DNA from: RCIO01 sp965232405
GTDB lineage: Bacteria; Pseudomonadota; Alphaproteobacteria; Rhizobiales; Rhizobiaceae
DNA: 64,000 bases
Direction: 5' to 3'
NCBI GenBank assembly: GCA_965232405.1
Contig: OZ246966.1
Location: 1,240,001-1,304,000 of the forward strand
The notes beneath the pieces are model-generated. The model saw only the letters and a list, made by a program, of their open reading frames with translations. It was not told the origin of the DNA and made no database searches. The first letter of the stretch is position 1. Each line of letters begins with the position of its first letter. Both the position numbers and the translations under genes were made by a program. This document shows, piece by piece, positions 14,770 to 26,050 of this stretch.

Positions 14770-16377
14770 TTGGAGGAATTCGATTATGTGATCGCCGGCG
14801 GCGGGTCCGCTGGCTCCGTGCTTGCCGGGCGATTGTCCGAGGACCCGAACACCTCGGTATGCCTGATCGAGGCCGGCGGAGATGGCCGCGATGCTTCGAT
14901 CCGCATGCCGGCCGCCGTGCCGCTTCTGGCCAAGATGAAGAGCAGCCCGAACTGGCGCTTCGACACCGAACCGCAGCCGCACCTCAACAACCGCATAGGC
15001 TACCAGCCGCGCGGCAAGGCGCTTGGCGGTTCGAGCGCCATCAACGCAATGCTCTATGTGCGCGGCCACCCATCCGACTACGACCAATGGGCCGAGTTCG
15101 GCTGCGAGGGCTGGTCATGGGATGACGTGCTGCCCTATTTCCGCCGCGCCGAGGCCAATGCACGCGGCGGACAGCCCCTGCACGGCACAGACGGACCGCT
15201 GCAGGTTGGCGACCAGCAGTCGCCGCGCCCGGTATCGCAGGCGTTTCTCGATGCCTGTTCGGAAAACCAGATACCGATCAATCCGGATTTCAACGGGCCG
15301 CAACAGGAGGGCGCTGGCTACTACCAGGTTACGCAGTTCTGGACCGGCGCCAGACGCGGCGAGCGTTGTTCGGCCGCCGCCGCATATCTGCATCCTGCCA
15401 TGGACAGGCCGAACCTGACCGTGATTAAGAATGCGCAGGCAAGCCGGATCGTGCTCGACGGCAAACGCGCGGCTGGCGTCCGCTACCTGATGCGGGGCAA
15501 GGAAACGGAAATCCGCGCCCGTCGCGAGGTCATCCTGTCGGGCGGCGCGTTCGGCTCCCCGCAACTCCTGCTCCTGTCTGGCATCGGCCCGGCGGACGAA
15601 CTGAAGCGCCACGGCATCGAGGTCCGCCATGAACTACCCGGCGTCGGCCGGAACCTGCAGGACCATCTTGATTTCATCATGCTGTGGAAGTCGCGGTCCC
15701 GCGACATGATCGGCATCAGCCTGCCTGGCGCGCTGGCGATGCTCAAAGGCGCGCTGCAATGGCGGCGCGACGGCTCGGGGCTGATGACCACGCCCTTTGC
15801 GGAGGCCGGCGCGTTCCTGAAATCCGAACCCTCGCTCGACCGACCGGATTTGCAGCTCCATTTCGTCATCGCGCTTGTCGACGACCACGCGCGCAAGACA
15901 CATCTCGGCCACGGCTTTTCGTGCCATCTGTGCGTGTTGCGCCCCTTTTCGCGCGGCGAAGTGGGGCTGAAGGACGCCAATCCGCTCTCGCCGCCCCGCA
16001 TCGACCCGAAATTCCTGTCGGACGAACGCGACGCGGCGCTCACGCTCAAGGGCGCAAAAATCATGCGCGACATCATGTCGGCGCCGGCGCTGGCGCCCTT
16101 CCGCGACCGGCAGCTCTATCTGACGGGAGAAGAAAACGACGCCGAACTGATGGAGCACATCCGCGCCCGCGCCGACACGATCTACCACCCGGTCGGCACC
16201 TGCAGCATGGGAACAGGCGACGACGCGGTGGTGGACCCGCAATTGCGCGTGCGCGGCGTCGAAGGGCTGCGCGTCGTCGACGCCTCCATCATGCCGACGC
16301 TGATCGGCGGCAACACCAACGCGCCCACAATCATGATCGCTGAAAAGGCGGCGGATATGATCAGGAGGGCAGGCTAG
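14770..16377 (+). CDS. GMC-family FAD oxidoreductase (choline/alcohol dehydrogenase type)
   Basis: A 535-residue flavoprotein. The FAD-binding Rossmann motif DYVIAGGGSAGSVLAGRLSED is at the very N-terminus. GKALGGSSAINAMLYVRGHPSDYDQWAEFG is GMC signature 1 and SGGAFGSPQLLLLSGIG is signature 2. Near the end, YHPVGTCSMG carries the catalytic His and LIGGNTNAPTIMIAEKAADMI closes the FAD site. A TTG start at 14770 is chosen because GGGAGG lies five bases before it and because the FAD motif begins just after. The frame is open upstream but overlaps yraN. The substrate is unknown; family members oxidise choline, glucose or other alcohols. Confidence 0.9.
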   Translation: MEEFDYVIAGGGSAGSVLAGRLSEDPNTSVCLIEAGGDGRDASIRMPAAVPLLAKMKSSPNWRFDTEPQPHLNNRIGYQPRGKALGGSSAINAMLYVRGHPSDYDQWAEFGCEGWSWDDVLPYFRRAEANARGGQPLHGTDGPLQVGDQQSPRPVSQAFLDACSENQIPINPDFNGPQQEGAGYYQVTQFWTGARRGERCSAAAAYLHPAMDRPNLTVIKNAQASRIVLDGKRAAGVRYLMRGKETEIRARREVILSGGAFGSPQLLLLSGIGPADELKRHGIEVRHELPGVGRNLQDHLDFIMLWKSRSRDMIGISLPGALAMLKGALQWRRDGSGLMTTPFAEAGAFLKSEPSLDRPDLQLHFVIALVDDHARKTHLGHGFSCHLCVLRPFSRGEVGLKDANPLSPPRIDPKFLSDERDAALTLKGAKIMRDIMSAPALAPFRDRQLYLTGEENDAELMEHIRARADTIYHPVGTCSMGTGDDAVVDPQLRVRGVEGLRVVDASIMPTLIGGNTNAPTIMIAEKAADMIRRAG

Positions 16378-16642
16378 CAGCCCCATTGACTTCCGCTCTC
16401 CGAGCGCCCAAATGTGCGGCATGTACAAGAACGAGCGTCAATTCCGCACGTTTTGCAGGGTGTGCCCAATCGCGGGCACTTGACCCCCGGCCGGTCGCGT
16501 CGCGCCCCGGCCGCGGGGCGCGAAGGCGAGATCTCCCGCCCAGCGGGATAGCCGGACACGCGACAATCAATCCACATATCAATTTCGACTGCTGCGGCGC
16601 GATTTGCGCGTCCGCGATCACGTACTACGATGAGGCCCACAA
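16378..16642. other. Intergenic region with GC-rich hairpins
   Basis: No convincing gene. A perfect 10-bp inverted repeat, TCGCGCCCCG (16500-16509) and CGGGGCGCGA (16514-16523), with a GCCG loop, is followed by a weaker one (TCCCGC/GCGGGA, about 16533-16547). No T-run follows either arm on either strand, so an intrinsic terminator is not supported. The end of the region carries GAGG eight bases before the next ATG. Confidence 0.5.
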
Positions 16643-17086
16643 ATGGCTGCTGAAAGACAGCGCAAGCCAGCCATCACGATCACTCGTTCGGACCATGAAC
16701 GGCTGTTTCGGCTGGCGGAGTCCCACTCCGGCACAAATTCCCATGTCGCCGATGAACTCCTGACGGAGCTCGACCGCGCGCGTGTTGTCGAGGACGGGAG
16801 GATCCCAGCCAATGTCGTCAGGATGGGGTCAATGCTGCGCTTCACCAGCGACTTGGGTGAGGACAAACTGGTAACTCTGGTTTTTCCCGGCGAGGCGGAC
16901 ATTTCCGAAGGCAAGATTTCCATTATGACGCCGATCGGAGCGGCTTTGATTGGCCTCTCGGCGGGCCAGTCGATCAACTGGACCGCGCGTGACGGGCGTG
17001 TCCACAAATTGACAGTTGAAAGTGTGGACTCGCCTATCACGGCCGCCGCGGCCGATATGGCCGTCGAACATCGGCCGGCATCATGA
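16643..17086 (+). CDS. Rnk-like regulator of nucleoside diphosphate kinase (GreA/GreB C-terminal fold)
   Basis: A 147-residue protein. The N-terminal part, ITITRSDHERLFRLAESHSGTNSHVADELLTELDRARVV, is the Rnk N-terminal helix pair. The rest is the GreA/GreB C-terminal FKBP-like fold (GSMLRFTSDLGEDKLVTLVFPGEADISEGKISIMTPIGAALIGLSAGQSINW). Rnk binds RNA polymerase near the secondary channel and competes with Gre factors. A related gene follows 145 bp downstream on the same strand. Rhizobial homologues are often named nucleoside-diphosphate-kinase regulator; no direct evidence for that activity is in the sequence. Confidence 0.88.
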   Translation: MAAERQRKPAITITRSDHERLFRLAESHSGTNSHVADELLTELDRARVVEDGRIPANVVRMGSMLRFTSDLGEDKLVTLVFPGEADISEGKISIMTPIGAALIGLSAGQSINWTARDGRVHKLTVESVDSPITAAAADMAVEHRPAS

Positions 17087-17231
17087 CAAAAGTCAGGCCT
17101 ACCAGTCGTCTATCGCTATTCGGAGGCTGCCTCATCGCAGGATCGTAGCCCCTGCGCCGCTACGCGTGGCCAGGGGAACTCCAGTTGGTTTTGAACGCAA
17201 CCGCTCCCGGCGGGAGCGATGGAGAACTACG

Positions 17232-17756
17232 ATGTCGAAAGAGACCTGCATCCTGAGCACAAAGGATTTCACCATACTTGAGGTGATGCGTGACCGCTGC
17301 CTTGGCCGCGACGATCCGCTCACGACACTCTTGAACAAGAAGATCGCTTCCGCGCTGGTAATGTTCAGCGACGACGTTCCGGAAAACGTCGCCACCCTGA
17401 ACAGCCGCGTCGCCTACAGCGTCAATGGTGACGAACCCGATACGCGGGTGATCTCGCACAGCCGGCTGCACAATGCGCCGGTGGGGATGTACCTGCCGAT
17501 CACAACCTTGCGCGGACTGGCGCTGCTGGGCCTCTCTGAAGGCCAGGAATTTGCCCTCGACAAAGGTGACGGGACCGAAGACCGAATCGTACTGGAGAAA
17601 GTTCAGTACCAGCCGGAGACCGTTCGGCGCGAACGGGAAGCGGCTCGGGTAGCTGCATCGCGCAGACCAGCGTTGAGGCTGGTCCATGCCGCCGGAACGT
17701 CGTCGCAGTCGTCCGGCGCCGACAGTTTCGACGACCCGGGGCCGTCGGCCGCGTGA
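17232..17756 (+). CDS. Second Rnk/GreA-C-terminal-like protein
   Basis: A 174-residue paralogue of the upstream gene. It keeps the N-terminal helix region (LSTKDFTILEVMRDRCLGRDDPLTTLLNKKIASALVMF) and the Gre-type C-terminal fold (VPENVATLNSRVAYSVNGDEPDTRVISH, GMYLPITTLRGLALLGLSEGQEF). A charged, low-complexity tail of about 40 residues follows (REREAARVAASRR...). GGAG seven bases before ATG 17232 marks the start. It probably also binds RNA polymerase, but the tail and sequence drift suggest a different job from the first copy. It is followed by dadA after 31 bp. Confidence 0.85.
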   Translation: MSKETCILSTKDFTILEVMRDRCLGRDDPLTTLLNKKIASALVMFSDDVPENVATLNSRVAYSVNGDEPDTRVISHSRLHNAPVGMYLPITTLRGLALLGLSEGQEFALDKGDGTEDRIVLEKVQYQPETVRREREAARVAASRRPALRLVHAAGTSSQSSGADSFDDPGPSAA

Positions 17757-17787
17757 AGGCAACCCAACATTAAATGGAAGTGGCATC

Positions 17788-19044
17788 ATGAAGGTGCTTG
17801 TTCTCGGCGGTGGCGTCATCGGCGTGACCACCGCCTACTATCTCGCCAAGGCGGGACACGAGGTGGAAGTCATCGAACGCCGCAGCGGCCCTGGCGCTGA
17901 AACGAGTTACGCCAACGCCGGCCAGATCTCGCCCGGCTATTCCTCACCGTGGGCGGGACCTGGAGTACCGCTCAAAGCATTGGTGTGGCTGACGACGCGC
18001 CATGGACCGCTCGTCATCCGGCCCAGGGCCGACCCCTCCATGTGGATCTGGCTCTACAGGATGCTGCGCAACTGCACTTCCTATCGTTATGCGATCAACA
18101 AAGCGCGCATGTTGCCGATCGCAGAATACAGCCGGGACCGTCTGCGAGACCTGCGCGAGGAGACTGGCATCTCCTATGACGAGCGCAGCTTCGGAACACT
18201 GCAGTTGTTCCGGACGCGCAAGCAGCTCGACGGCGCGGCCACGGACGTGGAACTGCTGCGGCAGTTCGGCGTCGCGTACGAGGTGCTGGACCGCAACGGC
18301 TGCATCGAAGCCGAGCCGGGCCTTGCGCACTCTGTTGCCGGGATCGCGGGTGGCCTAAGGCTGCCCGGAGACGAAACCGGAGATTGCCGTCTCTTCACCG
18401 AACGGCTGGCAGCCGTCGCAGCGGCCCTCGGCGTTTGCTTCTCCTACGGCACGGAATTTCAACGCTTCTCAACCGACGGCCGCACCGCAACCGGCGCCTT
18501 GACATCGCGTGGGCACAAGCTGGCCGATGCTTGCGTCGTGGCTCTTGGCAGCCACGCGCCGGCCGTCGCCAAACAAATCGGGCTCAGCCTCCCGATCTAT
18601 CCGGTCAAAGGCTATTCCCTCACCATCCCTCTCGCGAACGAGGATGTGGCGCCTGTTTCGACCATCATGGACGAAACGTACAAGACAGCGATCACAAGAC
18701 TGGGCGACAGGATCCGTGTCGGAGGAACGGCTGAACTGGGAGGCTTCGATACCTCGCTCCGACCCGGCCGGCGCGCCGCACTGGAACACTCCTTCGGGGG
18801 GTTGTTTCCGTCGGCCGCAGATGTCTCCAAGGCGACTTTCTGGTCTGGCCTGAGGCCAATGACGCCGGACGGACCGCCTATCATCGGATCCACCCCGATC
18901 CGAGGCCTTTACCTCAACACGGGCCACGGCACGCTGGGCTGGACCATGGCCTGCGGGTCCGGCCGGGTGATCGCGGACATCGTAAGCGGCAAGGAACCCG
19001 AGCTGGATGTAAACGGCCTGAACCTGTCCCGGTATCGTGCGTGA
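17788..19044 (+). CDS. dadA: D-amino acid dehydrogenase
   Basis: A 418-residue FAD-dependent oxidase/dehydrogenase that deaminates D-amino acids such as D-alanine. It has the N-terminal FAD motif VLVLGGGVIGVTTAYYLAKAGHEVEVIER, and SYANAGQISPGYSSPWAGPGVPLKAL, a DadA hallmark. GLRLPGDETGDCRLFTERLA and YPVKGYSLTIPL follow. At the C-terminus are SGLRPMTPDGPPIIG and YLNTGHGTLGWTMACGSGRV. Length is as usual. No alanine racemase or Lrp regulator lies beside it, unlike many dad operons. It is convergent with the P450 gene. Confidence 0.95.
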   Translation: MKVLVLGGGVIGVTTAYYLAKAGHEVEVIERRSGPGAETSYANAGQISPGYSSPWAGPGVPLKALVWLTTRHGPLVIRPRADPSMWIWLYRMLRNCTSYRYAINKARMLPIAEYSRDRLRDLREETGISYDERSFGTLQLFRTRKQLDGAATDVELLRQFGVAYEVLDRNGCIEAEPGLAHSVAGIAGGLRLPGDETGDCRLFTERLAAVAAALGVCFSYGTEFQRFSTDGRTATGALTSRGHKLADACVVALGSHAPAVAKQIGLSLPIYPVKGYSLTIPLANEDVAPVSTIMDETYKTAITRLGDRIRVGGTAELGGFDTSLRPGRRAALEHSFGGLFPSAADVSKATFWSGLRPMTPDGPPIIGSTPIRGLYLNTGHGTLGWTMACGSGRVIADIVSGKEPELDVNGLNLSRYRA

Positions 19045-19075
19045 TGAGGGCTCGCCGCCGGCCGCCAGGCCATAG

Positions 19076-20449
19076 CTACCGCCTCGTCACCCGCATCGGC
19101 AGGCCGCCGTCGGGTTGCGTCGTCAGCTTCTGCACCGGCCAGGGTTTCGTTTCCGGCAGCGTGTCGAAGCGGTAGCGCGACATCAGCGTGGCCAGAATGA
19201 TCACCGCTTCCTGCATGGCGAAGCTGGCACCGATGCACACGCGCGGTCCTGCACCGAAAGGCAGGTACTGGAAGCGATCCATCTCCTCGCGCGCGGCGGG
19301 CTGGAAGCGCTCCGGCATGAAGGCGTTGGGGCGATCCCACAGCTTGCGGTGGCGGTGGATCGTCCAGGGCATGATCAGCACCTGCGCGCCCTTGACGATC
19401 TCAAGCCCCTCATAACGGTCCGCCTCGATCGCCTCGCGGTTGATCGAGGGTGCAGGCGGATAAAGCCGCATCGCCTCTTCAAAAGCAGCGCGCGTGAGCG
19501 GCATCAGGTTGAGCCATTTCACCGGGTCCGGCTCGCTCGCGACCACGCGGTCGATCTCGGCTTCCACCGGCTCGCGCTCCCACGGCGCCTCGGCCAGGCA
19601 ATAAAGCGTCCAGCCCAGCGCGCGCGCCGTCGTTTCGTGGCCAGCACCGATGAAGGTGATGATGTTGTCCTCGATTTCTGCGCGCTTCAGCCCGTCCGGC
19701 CCCTCGGCGCGCAGAAGAAGCGTGAGGAAGTCCGTCGGCACGGCCTGCGGATCGTCCTTCATCTGCCGCTCGCGCATGGAAATCGTGTCTGACACGATCT
19801 TGCGGAAAAACTTCATCACCTTGCGGCCGCGCAACCGTGTGATGCGAGGTAGCCAGTCGGGTGCTGCCAGAATGTCGAGCGGATCGACCCTGGCCATCGT
19901 TTCGAACAGCCGGTCGATATGGTGTGCAAACGAGCCGGGCTCACCGGCGATCTGGTTGGTGAACAGCGTCTCGGCCAGCACGTCGTAGGTCAGCATGGTC
20001 ATGTCGCGGGCGACATCGACCGGCTCAGTGGCTCCCTCATAACGCTCGGCGAAGGCAAGGCTGCGCTCCAGCATCGGTTTGGCGAAAGTGTGGATGTGGC
20101 GCGGCGTGAAAACCGGCGCCATCGCCTTGCGCGAGCGCTTCCACACCTCGCCCTCGGCCGTCAGCAGACCGTCGCGCAGGATCGGCCGCAATATCTTCTG
20201 GCGCACCCGCGCCATCTTGTAGTTGGCGGCGTTTTCCACCAGCACATGGCGCACCAGCCCGGGATCGTTGGCGATCACCAGCGGCCCGCCAACGCCGGTG
20301 CGGATCGATATCCAGGGCTGGTTGTAGGAAGGCTCGCCCCACAATTCGAGCGGGTTGCGATAGACGATGCCCATCATCTGGATGAGCGACGGCGGCTTGG
20401 TGCGCGGCTTCGGCGCCGGCGGCTCGAAGGGCTGGGGCTTTGTGTCCAT
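19076..20449 (-). CDS. Cytochrome P450
   Basis: A 457-residue monooxygenase. The heme-binding loop FGAGPRVCIG places the Cys ligand at about residue 405. The I-helix oxygen-activation motif AGHETTARAL and the K-helix EAMRLYPP (ExxR) are present. It is soluble: no membrane anchor, but a Pro-rich N-terminus of about 25 residues (MDTKPQPFEPPAPKPRTKPP). AGGAAG six bases before ATG 20449 sets the start; an in-frame ATG at 20470 has none. The sequence around the heme loop resembles fatty-acid-hydroxylase-like P450s, but the substrate is unknown. No ferredoxin or reductase gene is nearby, so electrons must come from elsewhere. Confidence 0.93.
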   Translation of the reverse strand: MDTKPQPFEPPAPKPRTKPPSLIQMMGIVYRNPLELWGEPSYNQPWISIRTGVGGPLVIANDPGLVRHVLVENAANYKMARVRQKILRPILRDGLLTAEGEVWKRSRKAMAPVFTPRHIHTFAKPMLERSLAFAERYEGATEPVDVARDMTMLTYDVLAETLFTNQIAGEPGSFAHHIDRLFETMARVDPLDILAAPDWLPRITRLRGRKVMKFFRKIVSDTISMRERQMKDDPQAVPTDFLTLLLRAEGPDGLKRAEIEDNIITFIGAGHETTARALGWTLYCLAEAPWEREPVEAEIDRVVASEPDPVKWLNLMPLTRAAFEEAMRLYPPAPSINREAIEADRYEGLEIVKGAQVLIMPWTIHRHRKLWDRPNAFMPERFQPAAREEMDRFQYLPFGAGPRVCIGASFAMQEAVIILATLMSRYRFDTLPETKPWPVQKLTTQPDGGLPMRVTRR

Positions 20450-20565
20450 TGGCGGCTTCCTGACCGTCATCAATCTAGGGCTGGTCGCAGGCCGGCGCAA
20501 ACGGGCCGACACGCCAAAACGCCGGTGGCTTGCGATTGCCACATTGGCAGGTCAGAAATATCGCC

Positions 20566-23373
20566 ATGAGAACGGGGTGCTGGGCGGCTTTCCGTCAAAT
20601 CGCGATAGTCTTGGTCGTGGCCGTTGCGTCTTCATCGGCGCTCGCCGAGCGGCGGGTCGCGCTTGTCATGGGCACCGACGGCTACGAGACCATTCGTCCG
20701 CTCAACAACGCTGTCGGTGACGCCATTGCGATGCGGGACGCGCTCGAAGCCCTGGATTTCGAGGTGTTCCTGGAGACGGACCGCGATCTCAGGCGCATGC
20801 GCCGTGCGCTGGAGGACTTCGTCTATGACGCGGAAGGGGCAGACGTGGCGCTGGTCTTTTATGCCGGCCACGGTGTCGAAATCGGCGGCGTAAACCGGCT
20901 GCTGCCGACGGATGCCGACGCGTCATCTCTCGAAGCACTCGAGGCAAGCACGCTACCGCTGGAGGACATCCGCGAGACCTTGGCGCAAATCGCGCCCATT
21001 GGCCTCGTCATTCTCGACGCCTGCCGCAACGACCCGTTTGGCACGGCGGCGTCCGCCGACGGACGGGGCGCGGCCAGCCTGTCCGCGGCAGACCTGCCAG
21101 CGTCCGTGAGGCCCGGTCTCGGCCGCATGGGTCGTTCCGAAAATGTGCTCTACGCCTTCTCCGCTGCACCGGGCGCCACGGCATCCGACGGCGATGGCGA
21201 CAATTCTCCCTTCACCAGCGCCCTTACGAAATATCTCGGCACCGACGGGCTAGAAATCCGCTCGGTGCTGACACTGGTCCAGCAGGAGGTCTATGACAGG
21301 ACGCGCGGCCATCAGCTTCCCTATGTCGAGAGCGGGCTGCCGAAGACCTTCTTTGCCGCCAACGACAGCGACGAACTGCCCGAGCGCGAGCGCCTGCTGC
21401 TCGCGATGGCCGATGTGACGCCTGACATGCGCGACGAAATCGAGCGCATCGCGGCCGAGCACGACATGCCGCTTGCGCCGCTTTATGGCGCGCTTGTGGG
21501 TTCAGAACTCGCGGCGCTCTCCGTCGCCGACCGGCGGACGAAGCTGACTGAGGCCGCGGTTGCCTTTTCACAGACGAGGAAAAGGCTGCAGCTGTTGTCA
21601 TCGAGCGACCCGAAAGTCATGCAACTGCGGGCCGATGCACAAAAGAGCCTCTCGCTCGGTGCCTTCGAAGAAGCCGGCAGTTTCCTCGAACGCGCGATTG
21701 CCATCGACAATGAATCGCGGCGCACGATCGGCGACGCCTTCGTCGACAGAACGCTGTCGCAGGCGGCTTCGCTGCAGGCGCGGGCCGGCGTTGCGCGCAC
21801 TAGCCTCGACCACGAAACCGCGATCGCCGCATTGGAGGATGCGGCGGAGCTTCACCGGCAGATCGCGGCGCTGGACGTTTCGGACAGCGCACGCAGCGAG
21901 CGCAACCTGCTGCTGATGGAGCTAGGCTCACTGTACAGACTGGTCGGCGACACATCGGCAGCGCTCGACGCATTCGAGAGGATGCGGGCGGCGGCGGTTG
22001 CCCGACTCGAAGCGGTGCCTGGAACGGCCGAGGCCGAGCGGGATTTCGCGGCGAGCCACAACGAGATCGCCAGAGTGCTCAGAGTGCGAGGCAATCTGGT
22101 CGGCGCACTCATGGCATATGAGGAAGCCTTTGCCGCCACGAAACGACTGGCTGCCGCATATCCGGACAGCCCGGTTGCGCAGCACAATCTCGCACTTGCC
22201 CGCAGCAGCATCGGCGATGTCCTGGCCGATCAGGGCGACCTGACAGGCGCACTGGCGACTTACCGCGAAAGCCTTGCCATCAGCGAACGCCTCGCGGCGA
22301 CCCACCCCGATGATGTCCGCTGGCAGGTTAACCTGTCGGAACGCCAGAATCTTGTCGGTTCCGTGCTGCTCGATCTAGGCGACGCGAACGGTGCGCTACG
22401 CGTGCTTCGCGACGCACTCTCGATCCTCGAGCGACTGGTCATGGCAAATCCCGGCGATGACGAACTGCAGGCGGAACTTGCCGAGAACCAGAGCAGAATA
22501 GGACGCGCTCTGGCCGCGCGGGGCGAGAGCGCCGAAGCACTCGGTTCCTATCGGGCGAGCCTGGCCATACGCGAGAGACTTGCCTTAGGCGATCCCGGCA
22601 ATACGCGACGCCAACGTGCGCTGGCGACGAGCCAGAGCCGCATCGGTGACGTGCTGGCGATGCAGGGAAACCTCGTCGTTGCGCTGGACCACTACAATGC
22701 AAGCCTGGCCATCGCGGAAAGCCTTTTCACCCGCGATCCGGACAATGCCGTCTGGAAGAACGATATGTCGATCGGCATGGCCAAGATCGGCGACATCGAG
22801 GCCGCGCGGGGCAATTTCGCAGCGGCACTGGACGCCTATCGCACGGCTTTGGCGAACCAGGAACAGATTGCGGCCGCGGACCCCCGGAATGCCGAGTGGC
22901 AGCGCGTTCTCGCCGCCGTGCAGGGCAAGGTCGGTAACGTGCTCAGGGCGCAGGGAGACGACAAAGGCGCTGTGGCCGCCTATCGCGCCAGCCTTTCGGT
23001 TCGCGAACGTCTCGCTGCCGCCGATGCCACTCATGCGGGCCTCCAGCGCAGTCTTTCGGCCGCACATGTGAGCGTCGGCGACATGCTGCGCCAGCTGGGC
23101 GACCGCCAGGGCGCGCTGAAGTCCTATGAGGCGAGCCTCGCAATCCACCAGAAGCTACTGGCAGACGACCCCGAAAATGCCGCGCGCCAGCGCGATCTTC
23201 TCATTTCGTACTACAAGATCGCGAAAGCCGGAGGCGAACCGCGCAGGCATTTCCAGGCCGCGCTCGACATTGCCGAGCGGATGGAGGAAGCTGACCGTCT
23301 GGCTCCCGCCGACAGCCAAATTCCGCTGGTCCTGCGCCAGGAACTCGAAGCGCTGGGAACTGCATCCGACTAA
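20566..23373 (+). CDS. Secreted caspase-family (C14) protein with nine 48-residue TPR units
   Basis: A 935-residue protein with a signal peptide (residues 1-27, ending SSSALA). Residues about 30-265 form a caspase-like domain with His102 in FYAGHG and Cys153 in DACRNDPF, the catalytic pair of the C14 clan. GVNRLLPTDA and NVLYAFSAAPGATASDGDGDNSPFT are typical bacterial caspase segments. After a helical linker, residues 453-884 hold nine repeats of exactly 48 residues with the pattern IGDVLxxxGDxxGALxxYxxSLAIxERLA...P, which are extended TPRs. It is the only gene between the divergent P450 and gyrB. The peptidase should act in the periplasm; substrate and role are unknown. The ATG at 20566 is chosen over a TTG at 20530 because it starts the signal peptide. 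Confidence 0.88.
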   Translation: MRTGCWAAFRQIAIVLVVAVASSSALAERRVALVMGTDGYETIRPLNNAVGDAIAMRDALEALDFEVFLETDRDLRRMRRALEDFVYDAEGADVALVFYAGHGVEIGGVNRLLPTDADASSLEALEASTLPLEDIRETLAQIAPIGLVILDACRNDPFGTAASADGRGAASLSAADLPASVRPGLGRMGRSENVLYAFSAAPGATASDGDGDNSPFTSALTKYLGTDGLEIRSVLTLVQQEVYDRTRGHQLPYVESGLPKTFFAANDSDELPERERLLLAMADVTPDMRDEIERIAAEHDMPLAPLYGALVGSELAALSVADRRTKLTEAAVAFSQTRKRLQLLSSSDPKVMQLRADAQKSLSLGAFEEAGSFLERAIAIDNESRRTIGDAFVDRTLSQAASLQARAGVARTSLDHETAIAALEDAAELHRQIAALDVSDSARSERNLLLMELGSLYRLVGDTSAALDAFERMRAAAVARLEAVPGTAEAERDFAASHNEIARVLRVRGNLVGALMAYEEAFAATKRLAAAYPDSPVAQHNLALARSSIGDVLADQGDLTGALATYRESLAISERLAATHPDDVRWQVNLSERQNLVGSVLLDLGDANGALRVLRDALSILERLVMANPGDDELQAELAENQSRIGRALAARGESAEALGSYRASLAIRERLALGDPGNTRRQRALATSQSRIGDVLAMQGNLVVALDHYNASLAIAESLFTRDPDNAVWKNDMSIGMAKIGDIEAARGNFAAALDAYRTALANQEQIAAADPRNAEWQRVLAAVQGKVGNVLRAQGDDKGAVAAYRASLSVRERLAAADATHAGLQRSLSAAHVSVGDMLRQLGDRQGALKSYEASLAIHQKLLADDPENAARQRDLLISYYKIAKAGGEPRRHFQAALDIAERMEEADRLAPADSQIPLVLRQELEALGTASD

Positions 23374-23451
23374 GTCTTGCCAAGCGCCAGGGAGCCCGGC
23401 GACAAGCTTTTGCCGAACGCCCGTGTCTCCCCACCTAAATCACTGGCAAAC

Positions 23452-23480
23452 CTTTAAAAACCCGGGCTGAACGCCTATAT
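23452..23480 (+). promoter_or_regulatory. gyrB promoter
   Basis: CTTTAA (23452-23457), 17 bases, CTATAT (23475-23480) is a strong match to the rhizobial consensus CTTGAC-N17-CTATAT, with a perfect -10. It would start transcription near 23487 and give a leader of about 70 bases before the gyrB ATG. Confidence 0.55.
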
Positions 23481-23555
23481 CTTGGGCATGTAAATCATGG
23501 TGATTCGTGCGCCTTGCGGGAGAGGTCTGGACGGGTCGCCCTTCAGCGGAAATCC

Positions 23556-26030
<2,475 letters not shown>

Positions 26031-26050
26031 GGGTTGGGCGACAGCAGGCC

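Noticed and set aside
21922..23217. CRISPR or satellite-like array
   Set aside because: The 144-base periodicity is protein-coding (48-residue TPR units), degenerate at DNA level, without spacers.
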